A stretch of 55,715 nt of DNA, from positions 1 to 55,715 of the forward strand of contig CAYQXJ010000018.1 of assembly GCA_964421565.1 (NCBI GenBank). The letters run 5' to 3'. Under the pieces are notes generated by a model that was given only the letters and a program-made list of their open reading frames with translations, had not been told where the DNA came from and ran no database searches. Both the position numbers and the translations under genes were made by a program. The stretch comes from CAYQXJ01 sp964421565 (GTDB lineage Bacteria; Planctomycetota; Brocadiia; SM23-32). Positions 8,513 to 16,936 of the stretch are shown here, in pieces; the stretch's first letter is position 1; every line of letters starts with the position of its first letter.

Positions 8513-9433
8513 GTGAACGAGCTGTTCAGCCGCTGCCCGGACAATCCGCTTGTTTCCCGGGAAGACCTGCCCGTGCCCGCCTCGGCCGTCTACAACCCCG
8601 GCGCAGCGGAACACGACGGGGGTGTCGTGCTGCTATTGCGCGTGGAGAACCGGAGCGGCTTCTCTGACATCCACGTAGCGCGCAGCCCCGACGGCATAGG
8701 CGGGTGGCAGATTGAGCCGGAGCCCATCCTGGCCTACGGACTGCCAGACCTGCGCTATGAAGCGCTGGGTGTCGAGGACGCACGCATTACGTACATCGAG
8801 GATGACAACCGTTACTACATCACATACGTGGCGTACTCGGGTGTTGGGCCGTCGGTCGGCCTGGCCCAGACGGAGGACTTCGAGACCGCCGAACGTATCG
8901 GCCTCATCTTCTCCCCCAACAACAAGGACACAGTGATGTTCCCCCGCTTGGTCGGCGGCTATTACACGGTCCTGCACCGGCCGGCCGTCGGGGAGATCGA
9001 GAACATCTGGTCGGCGCGCTCGCCGGATCTCATCCACTGGGGCATGCCGCACTGCGTGATGCCCGAACGCGGGGGCCCGTGGTGGGATGGTGTGCGGGTG
9101 GGTGCTGGCGCACCGCCGGTTCACACGGGCCTGGGTTGGCTGCTGATCTACCATGGCGTGAAGCGGTTCGGCAGCAACTCGGTCTACCGGGCCGGGATGG
9201 CCGTGCTCGAGCACGAGGATGTGCACCACGTTGTGGCGCGCACGCCAGGCTGGGTTTTCGGCCCGGAAGCGCCGTACGAGACCGGGGGCCTGATGCCGAA
9301 CGTGGTCTTTCCCAGCGGCTGCCTGCTGCGGGGGGATGAGTTGTGGATGTACTACGGGGCTTCGGATTCCTGCGTGTGCCTGGCCACCTGCAAGCTCTCG
9401 GAGGCACTGAGCTTGCTGCGTGAGCACGCGTGA
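8513..9433 (+). CDS. Glycoside hydrolase family 130 (306 aa)
   Basis: Five-bladed propeller enzyme of GH130, a family of beta-mannoside phosphorylases and hydrolases. Visible family features are NPLVSREDLPVPASAVYNPG at the N-terminus, EALGVEDARITYI, DTVMFPRLVGGYYTVLHRP and GAGAPPVHTGLGWLLIYHGV, then an ending DELWMYYGASDSCVCLATC. The start is GTG 8513, since GGGAGGAGTG lies just upstream and the protein then opens with the family N-terminus; the open frame upstream overlaps the PRC gene. No signal peptide, so it acts on imported oligosaccharides. Whether it phosphorolyses or hydrolyses cannot be told here. It converges with tex, with 21 bases between. Confidence 0.92.
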   Translation: MNELFSRCPDNPLVSREDLPVPASAVYNPGAAEHDGGVVLLLRVENRSGFSDIHVARSPDGIGGWQIEPEPILAYGLPDLRYEALGVEDARITYIEDDNRYYITYVAYSGVGPSVGLAQTEDFETAERIGLIFSPNNKDTVMFPRLVGGYYTVLHRPAVGEIENIWSARSPDLIHWGMPHCVMPERGGPWWDGVRVGAGAPPVHTGLGWLLIYHGVKRFGSNSVYRAGMAVLEHEDVHHVVARTPGWVFGPEAPYETGGLMPNVVFPSGCLLRGDELWMYYGASDSCVCLATCKLSEALSLLREHA

Positions 9434-9454
9434 AGCGGATGCCTGCGAGGGAAG

Positions 9455-12046
9455 TCAGCGGGGCTCACCCCGCCGTTCGATGTTGGCGAAGTCAAGGCGG
9501 TCCAGAAGCCCGCCCACTTCCTCCTGCGCTTCATCCGGCCTTTCCGTCTCGGTGGCGCCGGCTTCCTGTTCGCCATCGGACGGTCGGCTCCTGAGTATCT
9601 GCTCTTCCGTCTTTGAGAGCTTCTCACTGGCGATCTTGGCCTTCTGCACACGGCGGCTCTGCGAGCCGACGGTGCTGTGCGGAGAGCGGATGCTCTTGGG
9701 GGTCGCACTCGGCACTTCGACTCGGGGGTGCGGTGCTCGCCGGCCGGGTGCTTCCTCGCGGCGTTGGCGGCGCGGCTTGCGCTCGCGCGGTTCGCGGGCC
9801 TGAGTCTCCTCGCGCATCGACAGGGCAATCCTGCCCTTGTCTTCCTCGATACGCAGCACCCGGACCCTTACTTTGTCGCCCACGGCCACTACGTCGTAGG
9901 GTGTTTCGACAAAGCGCTCTGACAGCTCACTGATGTGGACGAGCCCATCCTCTCCGACACCGATGTCCACGAACGCGCCGAAATCGACGATGTTCCTCAC
10001 CGTGCCCTCCACCCATTGATCGGGCTCCAGGTCGGCGATGGTCAGTCGGCGGCTGCGCAGTAACGGGCCCGGGCTATCATCGCGCGGTTCAGGCCATGGC
10101 GTGGCCAGCTCGTCGATGATGTCCTTAAGCAGCAGGTAGTGGATGTCGTAGTCTTTCTCGAGTTCGGCGAGTTTGATCTCGGAACGGTGTTCGCCGAGGC
10201 GAGTGCGGCCTTCCTCGGTCGCCAGGTCCTCGAGCGGTATATCGAGCTGGTTGCAGATGTCCTGCGCGAGGGGGTAGTAACGCGGATGGATGCGCGTGAA
10301 GTCGAGCGGATTGGCGCTGTCGGCCACTTTCAGGAATCCGATGGCCCGTTCATAGGTCGCATCGTCAATGCCCGGCACGTTGCGGATCTGGAGACGGTTC
10401 ACGAACTTACCGTGTTCCTCGCGGAACTTCATCAGGGCATGCGCCTTGTCCGCGTCGAGCCCTGAGACATGGACCAGTTGACCGAAGTGGGCGGAGTTCA
10501 CCTCCACGCCGACCCGGCAGACGCATTCTTCGATGGTGCGCTCCAGAAGCGTCTTCAGGCGCCCGCCGTTCACCTCGTCCACGTAGGGTTCCGGGCAAAG
10601 GTCACGCGGGTTGATCTTGATCACTTCGGCGAGGGGGTCGAGCAGGCGGCGCCCGATGGACACAGCGCACCGCTCGGCCTTGTCCATCTCCGGCAGTTCC
10701 CTCTGGGCGGAATGGCTGGTGGCGTACGTATCGAGGCCCACTTCGCTGATCATGGCATACTTCAACTGCGGGAAGTCCTCGCCAATCAGGCCGCCTATCA
10801 GGTCCTCGGTCTCCTCGCTGGCCGTGCCGTCGCCGATGGCCACAACCCCTACGTCGTGTTCCTGCACCAGAGAGGCGATCCTCTGGCAGGCCTTCTCCAT
10901 CTCGGACTGCGGCGCGTGAGGATAAACCGTATCGGTCTGAAGCACAGCGCCCGAGGTGTCCAGCACCGCAAGGTTGCATCCCGTGCGATAGCCGGGGTGG
11001 ATGGCGAGCGCCACCTGACGGGTCGGCCTTGTCATCAGCATGCCCTTCACATGCCGCTGGATCGTCTCCAGTGCGAAGCCTTCCGCCTTCTTCTGCAGTT
11101 CCTTCTCGAACTCCCGGGCGGTAATCCCCGCCAGGATGCTGCGAAGGCTATGGCGAATGCAGGCAACCAGGAACTCGGGGCTGTTCAGCCGTTTCAGTTG
11201 GTCGCCGCCCTCAGCGAGTGTAATGTCGGCGAGCCCCATCTCAATCTGTTCGAGCTGGCTCGCTCCTCCGGCCAGGTAGAGTTCGGCGGCAGCCTTCTCC
11301 ATCTCATCCAGCGGCGGCTCGATCTCATACTCTACTGCCTTCAACCGCTTGCCGCGCAGGATGCAGAGCATGTGGTAGGGATGGATCTTGGAGATATTCT
11401 CGCGGTAATCGAAGTAGCTGCGGAACTCCCGGGCCAGGCGACCGGGCACAGAGCGACGGGCCCGCCGCGCCACTACCTTCCCATGCTCACGCATAACGCG
11501 ACGCTGGCGGTCGCGGTGGGTCTTCTCCTCCGCCACCCAGTCGCTGACGATGTGGAAAACCCCTTCGATTACCTGCTCAACGGTCTCCAACCCCTTCTCC
11601 GGGTCCACGTGCGGCTCTGCCGCGGCGCCCATATCAGGTATGAACGTCTCCTGAGTGAGCACGGTGTGCGCGAGGGACCCGAGGCCCTGTGACAGGGCCT
11701 GGCGCGACTGCGAACGTTTGCGCGGCCTGTAGGGTACGTAATGGTCGATCAGTTCGCGCATGTCGCGCGCCTGAGTGATCTTCTCCTCGAGTGCATCCGT
11801 CAGGATGTCCCGCTCGCGCAGCTTCTTCAGTATCTTCTGGCGGCGAGATTCGAGCTTCTCGATGCGTTGCTTCTCATCGATCAGCTCGTAGAAGTCATCC
11901 GGTTCCAGTGCGGCCGCCAGCTCCTTGTGGTAACGCATGATGTAAGGAATGCTGTAGCCGCTGTCGAGCAGCTTGATGATCTGGCCGACTTGTTCGATCG
12001 TCAGGTGATGCTTGGATGCGACGTTCTTCAGGGCCTTCTCCGGCAT
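9455..12046 (-). CDS. tex: Tex-family S1 RNA-binding protein (863 aa)
   Basis: Transcription accessory protein Tex, a multidomain nucleic-acid-binding factor. In order: the Tex N-terminal helical domain (about 1-310, with SGYSIPYIMRYHKE), a YqgF-like RNase H fold (VALAIHPGYRTGCNLAVLD, where the usual Asp of DPG is His), helix-hairpin-helix repeats (VGVEVNSAHFGQLVHVSGL), and an S1 domain at about 675-748 (VEGTVRNIVDFGAFVDIGV, DGLVHISELS). After S1 there are about 115 extra residues, basic and then acidic, making it longer than the usual 720-780. Start ATG 12046. A strong promoter lies at 12134-12162, giving an approximately 80-base leader. Monocistronic. Confidence 0.95.
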   Translation of the reverse strand: MPEKALKNVASKHHLTIEQVGQIIKLLDSGYSIPYIMRYHKELAAALEPDDFYELIDEKQRIEKLESRRQKILKKLRERDILTDALEEKITQARDMRELIDHYVPYRPRKRSQSRQALSQGLGSLAHTVLTQETFIPDMGAAAEPHVDPEKGLETVEQVIEGVFHIVSDWVAEEKTHRDRQRRVMREHGKVVARRARRSVPGRLAREFRSYFDYRENISKIHPYHMLCILRGKRLKAVEYEIEPPLDEMEKAAAELYLAGGASQLEQIEMGLADITLAEGGDQLKRLNSPEFLVACIRHSLRSILAGITAREFEKELQKKAEGFALETIQRHVKGMLMTRPTRQVALAIHPGYRTGCNLAVLDTSGAVLQTDTVYPHAPQSEMEKACQRIASLVQEHDVGVVAIGDGTASEETEDLIGGLIGEDFPQLKYAMISEVGLDTYATSHSAQRELPEMDKAERCAVSIGRRLLDPLAEVIKINPRDLCPEPYVDEVNGGRLKTLLERTIEECVCRVGVEVNSAHFGQLVHVSGLDADKAHALMKFREEHGKFVNRLQIRNVPGIDDATYERAIGFLKVADSANPLDFTRIHPRYYPLAQDICNQLDIPLEDLATEEGRTRLGEHRSEIKLAELEKDYDIHYLLLKDIIDELATPWPEPRDDSPGPLLRSRRLTIADLEPDQWVEGTVRNIVDFGAFVDIGVGEDGLVHISELSERFVETPYDVVAVGDKVRVRVLRIEEDKGRIALSMREETQAREPRERKPRRQRREEAPGRRAPHPRVEVPSATPKSIRSPHSTVGSQSRRVQKAKIASEKLSKTEEQILRSRPSDGEQEAGATETERPDEAQEEVGGLLDRLDFANIERRGEPR

Positions 12047-12133
12047 GGTGTGCTGCTTCGCCGTTTCAGAAGAGGGGAGAGGGAGACTATGTTGGTACGG
12101 GAAAGGAGGTACTACACCCCACCATCGCTGACG

Positions 12134-12162
12134 ATTTTAGGCCATCGCCGCGCTCTTGTCAA
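12134..12162 (-). promoter_or_regulatory. Promoter of tex
   Basis: Minus-strand TTGACA (6 of 6), 17 bases, TAAAAT (5 of 6). It is the best vegetative promoter match in the window. Confidence 0.7.
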
Positions 12163-12212
12163 CGGGAAATAGTCTCATTGCCGGACGTATCACCCAAACG
12201 CAGGGAGTTGAG

Positions 12213-13103
12213 ATGGGCTACGCGATTGCAGTGCACGCAGGTGCAGTGGAGACAGAGCAACGGGTTGGCGAGAAGGTAGCCGAGCGCTTCCGTGAGGGTT
12301 TGCGCAACGGACTGCTCGCCGCAGAGCGGGCGCTGGCGGCGGGGGGCATGGCACTGGACGCCGTGCAGATTGCCGTCTGCGCCCTGGAGGATGATTGCAT
12401 CTTCAACGCCGGACGCGGCGCGTCCTTCAGTGCCGGCGGGGCCCTGCAGATGGACGCTGCCATCATGGATGGGGCAACTGCCGCCTGTGGCGCCGTCGTG
12501 GGAGTCAAACACGTCGCCAACCCCGTGCGCGCCGCGCGGGCTGTGATGGAAACAACGCCGCATGTGCTGTTCACCGGCCGATACGCGGAGCGGATAGCAG
12601 AGGCCGCCGGCGTGCCCCTGGTCGACTTGAACTACTTCCGGCACGGGCGGCGCGAACAGCGAAGGCTGCGCGGCAGCCCTGATTCGGCAGGAACCGTTGG
12701 CGCCGTCGCCCGTGACAAAGCGGGGCGGATGGCGGCGGCGACGTCCACCGGAGGCGTTCGCGGCGGCATGACGGGTCGCGTGGGCGATACGCCGCTCATA
12801 GGCGCGGGCACCTGGGCAGACGGAAGGTGCGCCGTCTCATGCACTGGATGGGGTGAGGAGTTCATCCGCAGCGCGGCGGCGGCGCGCATAGCGGTGCTTG
12901 CCGAGCACGCGGGGTTGAGCGTGGAGGACGCGGTGCGTCACGTCGTGGACGGCCTGCTGCGCCCCGGCGCAGGCGGCGTCATAGCGGTTGGCGCGGGGGG
13001 CGTCGTGCTGCGAACGAACTGCAACACCATGTGCTGCGCCTTCGCCGACTCGGCGGGAGGGCGCGGCGTATTCCTGTGGCGCTACGAGTTGCCGCATGCA
13101 TGA
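12213..13103 (+). CDS. Isoaspartyl peptidase / type III L-asparaginase (296 aa)
   Basis: N-terminal-nucleophile hydrolase that removes beta-aspartyl linkages or hydrolyses asparagine. The precursor self-cleaves before a Thr nucleophile; here that is Thr161 in SAGTVGAVARDKAG, followed by AAATSTGG. The alpha part has NAGRGASFSAGGALQMDA and MDGATAACGAVVGVKHV, and the beta part RVGDTPLIGAGTWADGRC and SCTGWGEEFIR, all family motifs. Start ATG 12213 has GGGAG seven bases upstream and begins MGYAIAVHAGA, the usual N-terminus; a longer frame from 12156 adds residues unlike the family. Cytoplasmic, divergent from tex, and 171 bases ahead of purD. Confidence 0.93.
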   Translation: MGYAIAVHAGAVETEQRVGEKVAERFREGLRNGLLAAERALAAGGMALDAVQIAVCALEDDCIFNAGRGASFSAGGALQMDAAIMDGATAACGAVVGVKHVANPVRAARAVMETTPHVLFTGRYAERIAEAAGVPLVDLNYFRHGRREQRRLRGSPDSAGTVGAVARDKAGRMAAATSTGGVRGGMTGRVGDTPLIGAGTWADGRCAVSCTGWGEEFIRSAAAARIAVLAEHAGLSVEDAVRHVVDGLLRPGAGGVIAVGAGGVVLRTNCNTMCCAFADSAGGRGVFLWRYELPHA

Positions 13104-13176
13104 ACTCGATGCGCCAACGCCTGCTTAAGTTGCGTCGCACGGGCCTGCAGGGCTGCTGCGGGCTGCCCCTTGCCGG

Positions 13177-13205
13177 TTGCAGGGCCGCACGCGCGTGAAT
13201 ATACT
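13177..13205 (+). promoter_or_regulatory. Likely promoter of purD
   Basis: TTGCAG, 17 bases, TATACT (5 of 6 in the -10), 70 bases before the purD ATG. No purine riboswitch aptamer was recognised in the leader. Confidence 0.45.
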
Positions 13206-13274
13206 GTGCCGCTCCCCGGGCTGGGCGAGCGCACGTTCTGCACAAGTGACCGAAAGCCACGGAGGCCGGTAAAG

Positions 13275-14555
13275 ATGAACGTCCTGGTGGTTGGCGGCGG
13301 CGGCCGCGAACACGCACTATGCTGGAAGATCGCACATTCCCCGTTGGTGGACCGCCTCTACTGTGCACCGGGCAACGCGGGCATCGAGCAAGTGGCGGAG
13401 TGCGTCAACATTGATGACACCGACATACTGAACCTGCGTCGCTTCGCACGGGAGAACGAGATCGACCTAACCGTCGTCGGCCCCGAAGCCCCGCTGACTC
13501 GCGGCATCGTTGACGCGTTCCAAAGCTGTGGACTCCAGGTTTTCGGGCCGAACCGTGAAGGCGCACGAATAGAGGGCAGCAAGGTCTTCGCGAAGCAGCT
13601 TATGCAGCGCCACAACATACCCACCGCGAGTTTCCGCGTCTTCAACGCCCCCGAACGCGCGAAGGCTTACCTGGAGATGGTCGGCCCGCCGATCGTGGTA
13701 AAGGCCGACGGGCTCGCTGCGGGCAAGGCGGCCATAGTCTGCGCGACGGAGGAGGAGGCGTTCGAAGCAGTGGATCGTATCATGATTCGGCGCGAGTTCG
13801 GCGACTCAGGGGCCCAGATCGTTGTAGAGAGTTGCCTGGAGGGTGAAGAGGCGAGCATGATCGCGCTCACCGACGGCCGCACCATCGCCGTGATGCCGCC
13901 CAGCCAGGACCACAAGCCTGCCTACGACGGCGACGAGGGGCCGAACACCGGCGGCATGGGCGCATACAGCCCCGCGCCGGTTATCACCGACGAGCTGGCA
14001 AGCTACGTAGAGCGACATGTGCTCGTGCAGGCCGTCCACGCGATGAACCGCGAGGACAAGCCTTACCATGGCGTCCTCTATGCCGGCATCATGGTTACGG
14101 AAGACGGACCGCAGGTGCTGGAGTTCAACTGCCGTATGGGCGACCCCGAAACCCAGCCGCTGCTGATGCGGATGAAGAGCGACCTGCTGCCCGTGCTGTT
14201 GGCCACCATCGCCGACGAGTTGGAAGACGTCGAGATCGAGTGGGACGACCGGCCGACCGTCTGCGTCGTCATGGCATCGGGTGGTTACCCCATAAGCTAC
14301 CAGAAGGGCTATACGATCGAGGGCCTCTCGGATGCTGCCGCCATGGACGACGTCGTGGTCTTCCACGCTGGCACTAAGCGCATGGGAGGCCGCATCGTGA
14401 CCGACGGTGGGCGGGTTCTCGGGGTCACGGCCCGGGGCGCCACGATCGTTGAGGCACGCGACCTCGCGTACGAGGCGGTCGGCAAGATCCACTTCCAGGA
14501 CGCGCACTACCGCACCGACATCGCGCAGAAGGCCATCGACCGCTTGCAGGAGTGA
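13275..14555 (+). CDS. purD: Phosphoribosylamine-glycine ligase (426 aa)
   Basis: GAR synthetase, second step of purine synthesis: phosphoribosylamine + glycine + ATP to GAR. It has the ATP-grasp layout: an N domain (MNVLVVGGGGREHALCWK, GPEAPLTRGIVDAF), the grasp domain with GSKVFAKQLMQRHNIPT and VVKADGLAAGKAAIVC, DHKPAYDGDEGPNTGGMGAY, EFNCRMGDPETQP, and a C domain (VMASGGYPISYQKGY). The length is normal. ATG 13275 follows GGAGG at a 9-base spacing; the open frame upstream has no family similarity. A second purine gene, the AICAR transformylase, lies at 15699-16865 on the other strand. Confidence 0.97.
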   Translation: MNVLVVGGGGREHALCWKIAHSPLVDRLYCAPGNAGIEQVAECVNIDDTDILNLRRFARENEIDLTVVGPEAPLTRGIVDAFQSCGLQVFGPNREGARIEGSKVFAKQLMQRHNIPTASFRVFNAPERAKAYLEMVGPPIVVKADGLAAGKAAIVCATEEEAFEAVDRIMIRREFGDSGAQIVVESCLEGEEASMIALTDGRTIAVMPPSQDHKPAYDGDEGPNTGGMGAYSPAPVITDELASYVERHVLVQAVHAMNREDKPYHGVLYAGIMVTEDGPQVLEFNCRMGDPETQPLLMRMKSDLLPVLLATIADELEDVEIEWDDRPTVCVVMASGGYPISYQKGYTIEGLSDAAAMDDVVVFHAGTKRMGGRIVTDGGRVLGVTARGATIVEARDLAYEAVGKIHFQDAHYRTDIAQKAIDRLQE

Positions 14556-14570
14556 CTGCCGCCGCACATC

Positions 14571-14899
14571 TTGCAACGCTTTGTGGCCAGCCCTGTCTGC
14601 AATGCTGAGATGACCCTCGACGAGGCGATGGCTGCCTGTGCTGCGCTCGGGTTCGGGAAGTTCGAGGCGTTCACGAGTTGGACGGCAGCGCGCATCGACC
14701 TTGTGGCCGACCCCGCCGACTATCGTCGCAGGACGGAACGTCACGGCATGCGGTGCGTCTCCATGCACCTGCCCGTGGTGGAGGCGGACGACGCCCCGCC
14801 CTACCGGCTGCGCTGCAGGCTACCGTCTTCGCACAGCAGATCGGCGCTCGCATAGTAATCCTCAAGGCCACTGATCTGCCTACCTACTCAAGCGCCGCC
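14571..14899 (+). pseudogene. Sugar phosphate isomerase/epimerase, 5' remnant with frameshift
   Basis: Fragment of a xylose-isomerase-like TIM-barrel protein. Frame one from about 14571 reads VCNAEMTLDEAMAACAALGF, then KFEAFTSWTAARIDLVADPA and RRTERHGMRCVSMHLPVV, a typical first two beta-alpha units. Near 14790-14805 the homology moves to another frame, reading ALPAALQATVFAQQIGARIV and ILKATDLPTYSSAA. It stops at about 14899, where the opposite-strand ArgC remnant begins. More than half of the expected 260-280 residues are missing. No clear start codon with a ribosome site was found. Confidence 0.7.
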
Positions 14900-14945
14900 C
14901 CCGGCCCATGTAGCCCGATGCTCCGTAGACTCCGGCGCGGATCAT
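14880..14945 (-). pseudogene. ArgC (N-acetyl-gamma-glutamyl-phosphate reductase) N-terminal stub
   Basis: An ATG at 14945 overlaps the TGA of the HAD gene (ATGA) and encodes MIRAGVYGASGYMG. This matches the nucleotide-binding start of ArgC/LysY-type semialdehyde dehydrogenases. It then runs seven unrelated codons to TAG at 14880. So only about 14 authentic codons remain, truncated at the same place where the opposing isomerase remnant ends. The intact gene would have been the last member of the 14942-19590 operon. The ArgC assignment rests on a short motif. Confidence 0.6.
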
Positions 14946-15661
14946 GTTCTTTCCTCCTGCAGCATGTGGCCCAGCTCGCAGAGGCTCCTGATCGCCGGCG
15001 CCTGATCGTTCGGGATGCCCCCCTTCCGGTCGATGAGCACCGCGCGCATGCCAACGCGCCGGGGACCGACCACGTCCCAGCGGGGGTCGTCTCCGACGAA
15101 CAGGCATCGTTGTGCAGGCGCGTCGAGCTCGCCCAGAACATACTCGAAAACCCGACGATCGGGCTTGCGCCAGCCCACGTCGCCACAGAAGAACGCGGCG
15201 TCGACCCTCTCGGCGAGCCCGAGCCGGCCGAGCTCCTCGCGCCACAGGTGCGGCGGGCTGCCCCACGGCGTGTTCGACACGATCGCGAGTCGGAGTCCTT
15301 TGGTCCGCAGGCCGCTCAATGCCCCTGGCACATCATCGTATACGAGGGCCATTGTGAAGATCGGCTCCATGAAGGCACGACAGGCACGCTCCATCAGCGG
15401 GGACCCTACCTGCTTGTTGTTTAGGCCGAAGAGGGCCTGCAGGCGGTCCGCCAGGGGTTGAACTCTGCAGTCCTCGCTTTCTATATACTCATAATCGGCG
15501 ACGCCCGCCAGGGCGTCGTGCAAGGAGGTGCAAACCACGCCTTCTTCCTTTAGAACTCGTGCAACCTGCTTTATGCACTGCAGGCGCACGTCGGGCCACT
15601 GCTCGCGCGTGTAATAGCGCACGAGTGTATTGCCGAGGTCGAGAAGCACGGTATCGATCAC
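14942..15661 (-). CDS. HAD-superfamily hydrolase (239 aa)
   Basis: Haloacid dehalogenase-like phosphatase, cap type C1. Motif I is TVLLDLGNTLVRYY (Asp8; the usual second Asp is Gly, as in the DLGN subgroup), motif II is LAIVSNTPWG, motif III Lys is in GWRKPDRRVF, and motif IV is CLFVGDDPRWDV. Residues about 15-95 form the helical cap. The substrate is unknown. It follows the AICAR transformylase gene by 37 bases and overlaps the ArgC stub by four. The 3' neighbour is destroyed but this gene looks intact. Confidence 0.9.
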   Translation of the reverse strand: MIDTVLLDLGNTLVRYYTREQWPDVRLQCIKQVARVLKEEGVVCTSLHDALAGVADYEYIESEDCRVQPLADRLQALFGLNNKQVGSPLMERACRAFMEPIFTMALVYDDVPGALSGLRTKGLRLAIVSNTPWGSPPHLWREELGRLGLAERVDAAFFCGDVGWRKPDRRVFEYVLGELDAPAQRCLFVGDDPRWDVVGPRRVGMRAVLIDRKGGIPNDQAPAIRSLCELGHMLQEERT

Positions 15662-15698
15662 GCCGCAGCCCTCCGTTGGCGAGGGAATGGGCTGGCCG

Positions 15699-16865
15699 TC
15701 AGTGCAGGAACAGCCGCAGGCCCGTGTGGCACATCCAGATGCCGTACTGGTCGCACGCCTCCGTCGTGGGTTCGTCGCGCAGGCTGCCGCCGGGCTGGGC
15801 CACGAACTGCACGTTGGAACGGCTGGCCCGATCGATGCTGTCGCGGAACGGGAAGAAGGCGTCGGAACTCATGCATATTCCCTCGAACCCGGCGATCCAT
15901 TCGGCGCGCTCTTCAGCGGTCAGGGGCCGCGGAGCCTCCTGCAGGCCCTGCAGCATCTGTTCGCGCTCGGCATCTGCCAACTCGTCCCATAGCAGGAACT
16001 GATCCACAATGTTGGTCATCTCGGCGCGCATCAGGCCGTCCTTGAACTGCAGCCCGAGCACACGCGGATGCGTCTGCAGAAACCACTTGTCCGCCTTCGA
16101 GCAGGCAAGGCGCACGCAATGCACGCGCGACTGCTGTCCGGCTCCATTGCCGACCACCTGCCCGTCGTATGCGACGCACACGTTGTTCGACTGAGTGTAC
16201 TTCAGCGTGATGGTCGCCACAATCAATGTCTCCAGCACGTCGTCCGGCAGGGCCTCCCGTTCAGTGACCACGTCGTCGAACAGGTCGGCGGTGATCCTGG
16301 CGGTGTTGCGCTCCTCCTCCAGACGCATGCCGAAGACATCTCGGTATTCGATTTCGGATGGCTCGAAGTCAGGAGCGATTCGGAACATCCGGTAACCGCC
16401 GCCCTTCTTCTCGGTCAGGATGTCGAGAGCCTCGGTTTCGTAAGCAGGGGCGATGATCCCGTCGCTGACTTCGCGCCGCAGAACGCGAGCCAGCGACGTA
16501 TCGACGGGCTCGCTGACTGCCACGAAGTCGCCGAACGATGAAAGCCGGTCGGCCCCGCGGGCTCGCACGTACGCCTGGGCGACGGGCGAGAGCTGCTCGT
16601 CTGGCAAGAACTGCGACCGCTTGAGCAGCTCCGATAGTGGGCGGGCAACGGCGGCGCCGGCCGGGCTGACGTGCTTGAAGCTGGCTGCGGCCGGCCGGCC
16701 CGTGGCCTCCTTCAGTTCACGCACGAGCTGCCACGAACCGAGCGCGTCCAGGATATTGATGTAGCTCGGATTGCCGTTCAGCAGTTCCAGCGGGCCCTGG
16801 CCTTCGGCGTAGATGCGCGCCCGGCCCTGATGCGGGTTAAGACCGTACTTCAGAGGTATCTCCAT
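15699..16865 (-). CDS. Stand-alone AICAR formyltransferase (388 aa)
   Basis: Transfers a formyl group from 10-formyl-THF to AICAR, the penultimate purine step. It corresponds to the C-terminal domain of PurH only: MEIPLKYGLNPHQ, ELLNGNPSYINILDAL, the catalytic Lys-His in SFKHVSPAGAAVA, KYTQSNNVCVAYDGQVVGNG, and SDAFFPFRDSIDRA. The IMP cyclohydrolase (MGS-like) half of PurH is absent, so another protein must close the ring. ATG 16865 was chosen (GGGAG eight bases upstream, family-like N-terminus); ATG 16880 is the alternative. It sits in an operon behind glyS (71 bases) and before a HAD gene (37 bases). Confidence 0.93.
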   Translation of the reverse strand: MEIPLKYGLNPHQGRARIYAEGQGPLELLNGNPSYINILDALGSWQLVRELKEATGRPAAASFKHVSPAGAAVARPLSELLKRSQFLPDEQLSPVAQAYVRARGADRLSSFGDFVAVSEPVDTSLARVLRREVSDGIIAPAYETEALDILTEKKGGGYRMFRIAPDFEPSEIEYRDVFGMRLEEERNTARITADLFDDVVTEREALPDDVLETLIVATITLKYTQSNNVCVAYDGQVVGNGAGQQSRVHCVRLACSKADKWFLQTHPRVLGLQFKDGLMRAEMTNIVDQFLLWDELADAEREQMLQGLQEAPRPLTAEERAEWIAGFEGICMSSDAFFPFRDSIDRASRSNVQFVAQPGGSLRDEPTTEACDQYGIWMCHTGLRLFLH

Positions 16866-16936
16866 CGGCGTGGCTCCCATTCGGTTCCCAACGGGTACTG
16901 CCTGTGGCTCGGCGTCATCGGCGCTCAGTCGGCGCC

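Noticed and set aside
12047..12212. Riboswitch or small gene between tex and the asparaginase gene
   Set aside because: Only the tex promoter is visible. No conserved aptamer fold or coding signal was found.
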